A DNA stretch of 64,000 nt from Melitaea cinxia (lineage: Eukaryota > Arthropoda > Insecta > Lepidoptera > Nymphalidae), in assembly GCF_905220565.1 (NCBI RefSeq), contig NC_059402.1, positions 13,393,501-13,457,500 of the forward strand, read 5' to 3'. A program made the translations under genes and the position numbers. The first letter of the stretch is position 1. Each line of letters begins with the position of its first letter. Positions 57,880 to 64,000 of this stretch are shown here, piece by piece. Below the pieces are notes generated by a model, which ran no database searches, had not been told where the DNA came from, and saw nothing but the letters and a program-made list of their open reading frames with translations.

Positions 57880-58100
57880 ATAAAACTGAAGTTTGTTTGT
57901 TTGTTTGAACGTGCAAATCTTATGAACTGCTGGTTCGAATTGAAAAACGACTTTTATGTTAAATTGTTCATTTATCGAAAAAGGCTATAGGCTATATAAC
58001 GTTCTACAATCAATAGGAGTTGAGGAATTAATAAGAAATGTTACTATAACAGGAAAACATATTATTTTTTTAAAAGCTTCCGTTGCGTGAGCTGCGCAAA
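57880..58100 (+). mobile_element. Helitron-like element, GTTTGTTTGAACG family
   Basis: It starts TCTAATATTATAAAACTGAA and GTTTGTTTGTTTGAACGTGC, carries AAAAGGCTATAGGCTATATA, and ends near CCGTTGCGTGAGCTGCGC. The CTAG end is lost. It matches the inverted copy at 34.8 kb. Confidence 0.5.
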
Positions 58101-59036
58101 ACGGTTACAGCTACCCAAAAAATTAAGTATGACGGAATTGATTGCCATCGAAAGTTCTAAGAAAAGACCAGACAAAGTCTATCTTTTAAGGTTAACTCAT
58201 TATAACCTTTTTCGTGGTAAACGAATTTGTTCTAAAATAATGCATTATTTGCGAGGGTGACTTTATAAACATGATATAAAGCCTTATCCAAATCACAAAT
58301 AATTGTATTTGAACAAAATACTTGATTTCAATGAATCTCTTAAATATATCTTAGTTTTAAAATAACTCTATAACAAATGAATGATCACAAAAAATGATAA
58401 GGTAATTTTGTTGCATTATTATTAGCAAAGCATATGGATCCTTACGAATGGAAATTACTTCATCGATAAAGCAATTTTATGAAGATAAACTTTGCCTTTT
58501 ATAGCATTTTATTTACGCATATTAGTCTAATTTTAAGAAAAAAGCATTCAGTGCATATTTTTTCCTCTCATAACTTACTAATTGCAAAATTTGTAATAAT
58601 TGGTAGTTTTTAAAAATTTCATATTCCAAGGAATATATAATAAGGAATTCCATATTCCAAATCTTATATTCCATGTCAACGCTAACTTTATAGTAACCAT
58701 ATATTAACTTTTTTGAAAATTAATGTAATTGTAACATGACAATTCGCTCTTTTTAGTAAATTGGGCTTTAATAAGCCTACTTAATTTAATCAGTTGTTAA
58801 TTGAAATATTTTTAATTGACGCTAGATCTATTATGACGTACTCAACGTACAAAAATCTATAAAATAAAAATTTAAAACTGAACTTTGATCACTCAGCATT
58901 AATCGTCAGCTCAAGTTGCAAGGCTAAAACTCTTGAAGCGTAAAGCACAAGGTAATTCGAACTTTGAGATATTCGCCTTTTTTTAAAAGAATTTTGATGA
59001 ATTCAATCAGTTTTTCAATACACATAAATTTTTTAC
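58101..59036. other. AT-rich DNA, nothing firm
   Basis: A cluster of ATATTCC/GGAATAT words lies at 58,620-58,675 (see findings). Otherwise featureless. Confidence 0.45.
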
Positions 59037-59141
59037 GACGATGATGTGCTTAGCAGGTCGCTGGCTCAATCCCCATAAACGAGAAATTTGTGCAATAAAA
59101 AAGTGATCCGTGATCTGGACGTTTGTGCATATTTGTGAAGA
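59037..59141 (+). mobile_element. Decayed SINE-A head
   Basis: GGTCGCTGGCTCAATCCCCA and GATCTGGACGTTTGTGCA align with the B box and linker of SINE-A at the expected spacing. Confidence 0.45.
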
Positions 59142-59202
59142 TATATTTATTATTATTACTATTCGATTCTTTAAATATATATATATATATATACGAATTT
59201 GA

Positions 59203-59544
59203 CGCCGCATTGGCGCAACGGTCACAGCACTGGTTTGTGGCTGTTGCGCTGGCGGTTGCGGGTTCGATCCCCGCACATGACAAACATTTGTATTGGCCAT
59301 ACAAATGATGGCCTTGGTCTGGGTGTTAATGCAGTCCTTGTGGGTCTCCCCACCGTGCCTCGGAGAGCACGTTAATCCGTCGGTCCCGGTTGTTATCATG
59401 TATACCTGATAGCAATCGTCACTCATAGTAGGGAATAAATCTGCCAACCCGCATTAGAGCAGCGTGGTGGATTAAGCTCTGATCCTTCTCCCACATGGAG
59501 AAAGAGGCCTATGCCCAGCTGTGGGATATTGCAGGCTGAAGCGC
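59203..59544 (+). mobile_element. SINE-A copy, full length, type 1
   Basis: The A box is TGGCGCAACGG (59,211-59,221) and the B box GGTTCGATCCC (59,261-59,271). The body is nearly collinear with the 51.6 kb copy and ends GATATTGCAGGCTGAAGCG. Flanks TACGAATTT and TACATGAATTT hint at a damaged target-site duplication. It inserted beside a short TA run. Overlapping 146-, 84- and 61-residue frames are shadows. Confidence 0.88.
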
Positions 59545-60141
59545 GTACATGAATTTTAAATGTAAGGTTTACATCAATGTAAAAAAAATTAAACAAAAAT
59601 AATTTCAGTAAAAAGTTATCATTCTCAAGGTTGTATATACAATGTATTCATATAATGTGTAAAGAAATAACGATTCAAACAACTTACAATTTCTTGGTAC
59701 TATCTCAGTGTACGTGAACGTGACTAACGGCACATGATCTTATAACCGTAATGAAATAAACTCCCCGTTAACTGAACATAAACTAACCGTAAAACTTGCG
59801 ATTAAAATAACTTAAAATAATTACGTCTTATGACCTTTTAGACTTACTTAGACTTAATACAGAAAATGTTTTTATTTATCATTCTGTTTATGTTTATGTT
59901 TGGACAATTCCTGCAGAATCTACCTTCTAACTTCTCGGACCTTTACGCATTAAATTCTACTTTTATATGTTTACATTCTGCATCCTAAGAATTTAGACTA
60001 CGACCTCATGAAGAGTCCTTAAAAAATTTTTACTTTTTTCGTGTAGGCTTCTAAATAACTTTGAATTGCCATTTTTACAAGTTATAATTTTATTTGTTTT
60101 GATAAATTAATTATACGCAATGTAAAAGTCAGTCATTTTAT
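59545..60141. other. AT-rich DNA, nothing recognised
   Basis: No gene or shared repeat was recognised. Confidence 0.5.
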
Positions 60142-60773
60142 TAACCGACTTCCAAAAAAGGAGGACGTTCTCAATTCGACTTAATTTTTTTTTTATGTAT
60201 GTAACATCAGAACTTTTGACCGTGTGGACCGATTTCGACAATTTTTTTTTAATCGAAAGGTGGTGTGTGTCAATTGGTCCCATTTAAATTTATTTGAGAT
60301 CTAACAACTACTTTTCGGGTTATATCTAATAATGCGTTTTTACTTGACGCTTTTTTCGTCGACCTACGTTGTATTATACCGCATAACTTTCTACTGGATG
60401 TACCGATTTTAATAATTATTGTTTTGTTGGAAAGAAGATATCCCTAGTGTAGTACCATGATAAGGAAACTAGGATCTGATGATGGGATCCCAGAGAAATC
60501 GAGGGAAACTCTTGACAATCCGCAATAACTTTTTACTGGGTGTACCGAATTTAATAATTTTTAATTTAATCGAAAGCTGATGTTTGTCATGTGGTAACAT
60601 ATAAATTTTATTGAGATCTGATAACTACTTTTTGAGTAATATTTGATAACGCGTAGTTACTTGATTATTTTTTCGTCGATCCACGTTGTATTGTAACGTT
60701 GTTGTTACTCGTCGATGTAATTGAAGTCGGTTTTTTTTTCGTTTGCGAGCAAACACAATTATTTCAAAGACAT
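60142..60773 (+). mobile_element. ACCGACTTC element, full length
   Basis: It starts TTAACCGACTTCCAAAAAAGG, then GGTGGTGTGTGTCAATTGG, one internal block with CTAGGATCTGATGATGGGAT, and ends TTGAAGTCGGTTTTTTTTTC, hairpin GTTTGCGAGCAAAC and ACAATTATT. At about 630 bp and uninterrupted, it is the cleanest copy. It has no coding capacity. Confidence 0.8.
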
Positions 60774-60798
60774 TATAGGTAGACATTTGAAATTATAT

Positions 60799-60932
60799 CA
60801 TCATCATCATCATTACAGCCTATACAGTCCACTGCTGGACATAGGCCTCCACAAGTTTACGCCAAAAATAACGTGAACTCGTGTGTTTTACCCATAGTCA
60901 CCACGCTGGGCAGGCGGGTTGGTGACCGCAGG
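60799..60932 (-). mobile_element. 5'-truncated SINE-D with an 11-bp target-site duplication
   Basis: Bounded by TGAAATTATAT at 60,788-60,798 and 60,933-60,943. A CAT-rich start (the GAT tail on the minus strand), then TTACAGCCTATACAGTCCAC to GCGGGTTGGTGACCGCAGG, where it is cut off. Boundaries are exact. Confidence 0.88.
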
Positions 60933-60943
60933 TGAAATTATAT

Positions 60944-61349
60944 ATTTCTTATATATATAGGTATACTTAGCTCACTTAAACAACACATAAAAAATAAGGG
61001 CTATCTGGGGACAGCCCTTAAAACAAATAGGAAGCGTATAGGAGCTAACAAGCTCGATCTTAACAAATATGTATCGATAAACATTACATTTGTACGAAAC
61101 CCTTAGGGAGTCAAGTCCGACCTCTGTTGGAACGTTAATAATACAATTTTCGTTAACATAAATAATTATAATAGCTTTAACTCAACTTTAAATATTTAAT
61201 ACCTGAAAACGTGTAGTAAAAAGGTCCAAACTCTCTCTCTCTTCGTGACGGCAATTACTTCTGTGACTCTAAATATTGGCTTGACAAGAAGAAGTCATGG
61301 CCAGTAACGATAACTTACGCGCAACTTATGATTTGAATTGTGATTGAAA
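60944..61349. other. AT-rich DNA with one small hairpin
   Basis: TAAGGGCT/AGCCCTTA with a 10-base loop lies at about 60,986-61,011. No shared repeat was found. Confidence 0.4.
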
Positions 61350-61816
61350 ACAATTGTTTTTGCTCGCAAACGAAAAAAAACCGACTTCGATTACATCGAC
61401 AAGTAATACAATGTAAGTAGACGAAAAAGTAATCAAATAAAGGAGCGTTATCAAAGATTACTCAAAAATTAGTCATCGGATCTCAATCAAATTTAAGTAG
61501 GACTACGCGACGAATATCAGCATTGGATTAAAATAAGAATGAAGAAAATCGGTTTACTTAGTAAAAAGTTATAAGGTATAATACAACGCAGGTCGACGAA
61601 AAATTGCCAAATAAATACGTATTATTAAATCTAACACAAAAAGTACTTGTTAGATCTCAACTAAAATTTAAATAGGACCAAATGACACGCATTACCTTTC
61701 GATTAAAAAAAAATTATCGAAACCTTTTGATGGGTGGACACCCAGTCAAAAGTTCTGAGGTAACATACATTAAAAAATAGAACCGAATTAAGAACCTCCT
61801 TCTTTTTGAAAGTCGG
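61350..61816 (-). mobile_element. ACCGACTTC element, divergent copy
   Basis: On the minus strand the 3' end is TCGAAGTCGGTTTTTTTTCG with hairpin GTTTGCGAGCAAAA, and the 5' end is AACCGACTTTCAAAAAGAAG. It lacks the CTGATGATGGGAT block, so it is shorter inside than the 60.1 kb copy. Confidence 0.7.
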
Positions 61817-62595
61817 TTGACAAGGAAGGGAAATGTAGTATGTAACAATCATGGAACTGTCTGATTAACTTTCATGTATTCTGGCATTTGGTTATTTATA
61901 AACAAATAAAGAAGTTTTTATAATCAAAAAAATAGAAAGAAGATTATTTATAATAAAAAAAAGGAGTAAGAATGAAAAGTAAAAGTTAGAGAAAGTTCAT
62001 TGTAGGTTGAGGCAGGATGGAGCTAAAAAATACACTACTATACAATTGTAAACAGATAAAAAATTTCAAATTATATATTTATGTCATTGTATTCTGTGTG
62101 AATTTCAATACAGCTCAAGAACCTATCACAAAGCAATTTACGAAGACAAGGAAGAGGTTAAGGAAGGAGAAGGAGGACCGCGCAACGTGCGCGTATAGAA
62201 TAGGAGGAACATAAATAAATGCCTTTTTTCTTGTGGATTATGAGACGGGACGTTTATTTAGACCAAGTCAAGAAGGTACTATATGCCACTTGAAATAATC
62301 TTGATATTTGGTCATTTTCAATTATTGTATATTTGTTTCTAATTACTGTTTAATTAATTTTGTTATTAACTATATAGAGGAATACTATCATCGCGTGTGT
62401 TTATTTGTTAAGTACATTATGACTTAACACTTTTGTCATTTCTGTTAATAATCTGAATAATAAGTAAATAGATAAAACTATCTACAAATTATCAAGCTTA
62501 ATTTATTTTTATATTTGATCTGAGGAATAAATACATCAGTATAACTCGTTTAATTAAATATTTTTTATTATCATTTTTTATGAACAATATTTGTT
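61817..62595. other. AT-rich DNA, nothing recognised
   Basis: A 65-residue plus-strand frame at 62,017-62,214 shows no recognisable domain. Confidence 0.45.
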
Positions 62596-62640
62596 ATGTA
62601 CACGCTGGTCGGACGAACTTTGTGCCGCCAATTGGTTTCG
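62596..62640 (-). mobile_element. Helitron 3' end fragment
   Basis: On the minus strand it reads GGCGGCACAAAGTTCGTCCG then ACCAGCGTG, comparable to GTACAAAGTTCGTCTGATCA plus GCTA at 36.18 kb. Confidence 0.35.
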
Positions 62641-63144
62641 TGTATTTATTATTATTTGTATTAATATTCTAGTATTCATAAATACTTACAGGAATTGTCT
62701 TTGATCCCATTTGTATCCTTAATTCGGATACGTAACTGAGATGACAAGATATTTGTCAGACGCAAACCTTCTCGAGGACCATTATTGTAATACGAGAGAT
62801 TTATCTTCATTATTAGGGCCTATTACTGGGTGCAAAGATGAAATAACGGTATAATAAATGGAAAAGCACTTTCTTTGTTATTATTCAGTGACTTTAAAAA
62901 TATAATATAAGAAAAGATAGGTGTCTTTAAAAATTGTAAATTATATGCTAGGAAGGCTGAAATCCGAGAAAAAATTATACTAAAAAAAATTCGATATGTG
63001 AAAGATTATGTAAATATATATTAGCGTTATATTCAATGTGTGTCAATAGATAATCTAATCTAAATTAAATAAATATCTTTTATTGGTTAATTTTTTTCAA
63101 AATTTTGTTTTTGCATCTTTTTAAGTTTTCACATACGTACATTA
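62641..63144. other. AT-rich DNA, nothing recognised
   Basis: No gene or shared repeat was recognised. Confidence 0.5.
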
Positions 63145-63245
63145 CTTCTTGATTTTTTTTTACCGATATGGTGACTAACAATTGCACGGTCTATCTGATG
63201 GTATAAGATACAGTGGGTTTCCCTCAGTGGGGCAAGGTAAGGCAT
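63145..63245 (-). mobile_element. Decayed non-LTR 3' tail
   Basis: A T run, then ACCGATATGGTGACTAACAA, TGCACGGTCTATCTGATGGT and GGGGCAAGGTAAGGCATTTG, in the order of the 24.9 kb tail but strongly diverged. Confidence 0.35.
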
Positions 63246-63462
63246 TTGCTACACCCAGACTCGAAGCTAATAAATATTTTAAATATCAACAAAATTTTAG
63301 GTAGATTTAGCCCTAACTTCCACATGCTATTTTTGAAATAGTTTAGATAGTGAAGGTAAACGAAAAGTTGCAGTAAATGAAAAGATTTTTTTTTTACTTA
63401 TTGAGGTTTTACATTTATTTGTTTTTGCCCCATCCTTACAAAATACTGGGTTCGCTAATTAT

Positions 63463-63912
63463 ATGTTCGGTACGGTAGTCTGCAGAAGCCTCGCAGAAGT
63501 TTCAAAAATGCTTACCCACACTTTCATTACAAAGCATCCTCATAAGATCTGGCTATCTTTACTAGCTATCCAGCTACTTCAAGTAGAAGCAATATTAATT
63601 AACTGTAATCTTTTATACAGTTTCAATACTTTTTCAATCAGAACTGCTCCTAATTTTGAAGATTTTCTTATTTTAAAGGTTACAAAAGATGAAATGATTA
63701 TTAAATACTCACATGTTTGTGTAGTACTTTCAAAGTTTATTGATTTCAAACAAAGTGTCCATGTGCTGTTGGTCGTAGAGTATATAGCGGAGAGCTTAAA
63801 ATTAACTTACCAATATTTATTTTATCAGAGAAATGGCACTTCTCTACAACATAAACTTTCAACTAAACAAGGCACAACACTCCTACTTTATTACACTTTT
63901 GTGTATATCTAG
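63463..63912 (+). other. 149-codon open frame, gene status doubtful
   Basis: This is the longest open frame outside the retrotransposon. The predicted peptide has no motif, signal peptide or membrane layout I can recognise. Its residue mix is less skewed than most AT-driven frames here, which is the only reason for listing it. On the other strand a splice-donor-like GGTAAGTT lies near 63,808-63,815, but no coherent exon frame could be built. It could be a chance frame, an intronless relic or part of an unknown exon. Confidence 0.15.
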
Positions 63913-64000
63913 TCTTCGCTGCTTTTAAAACATAATATTATTTGTATTTCATAATATTACTATCAATAATTGTACAACTTTATTACCAAATTATACTTAC

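Noticed and set aside
59007..59447. 146-residue minus-strand frame
   Set aside because: It lies across SINE-A; the same peptide words recur from other SINE-A copies (for example 51,594-51,824), so it is a repeat shadow.
1..64000. A host gene, rRNA, telomeric repeat array or bacterial-type operon
   Set aside because: No collinear exon set, rRNA sequence or TTAGG array was seen. Absence by eye does not exclude small or diverged exons.

Overview
This is AT-rich eukaryotic nuclear DNA, and the repeat content points to an insect, most likely a butterfly or moth. The pointers are tRNA-derived SINEs with intact A and B boxes, short Helitrons ending in CTAG, a GC-rich R1-clade-like non-LTR retrotransposon, a Tc1-like transposase relic, and several short non-autonomous families I know from lepidopteran genomes. 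I found no host protein-coding gene, rRNA gene, functional tRNA gene or CRISPR array. Most long reading frames are shadows of repeats or AT-rich chance frames. The window is best read as intergenic or deep intronic DNA shaped by transposons.

Layout. From 0 to 13 kb lie SINE copies, a palindrome-bearing 72-bp tandem repeat (2.1 kb), a short Helitron (4.6 kb), non-LTR 3' tails, an RTE-like reverse transcriptase relic (10.5 kb) and a 650-bp non-autonomous element split by a LINE tail (11.7-12.4 kb). From 13 to 24 kb there is a Helitron carrying an 'ACCGACTTC' element, further SINEs with target-site duplications, and the only substantial coding sequence: a 5'-truncated R1-like element (21,144-23,686, minus strand). 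It sits inside a second Helitron, has a 14-bp target-site duplication and contains one in-frame stop. From 24 to 46 kb the repeats are sparser: a Tc1 relic (29.1 kb), tandem ACCGACTTC elements (32.5-33.8 kb), and SINEs with GAT/CAT-rich tails (36.7, 38.4, 44.4-44.9 kb).

At 46.3 kb lies the most interesting object: a sequence that folds by eye into a type I hammerhead ribozyme with a two-base-pair stem III. It is centred in a 160-bp segment bounded by perfect 13-bp direct repeats. From 49 to 64 kb there is a very long TA microsatellite, back-to-back Helitrons with a SINE inserted in one, a 494-bp fold-back element with ~153-bp arms, a 130-bp minisatellite, a 357-bp inverted-repeat MITE and more ACCGACTTC elements.

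Nothing here forms an operon or pathway. The relationships are nesting, target-site duplication and sharing of modules: SINE bodies with different tRNA-like heads, and an ACCGACTTC family with repeating internal blocks. All family assignments are by eye. Names used here (SINE-A, SINE-B, SINE-C, SINE-D, ACCGACTTC element, CGGACTCGCG element) are descriptive labels, not database names.
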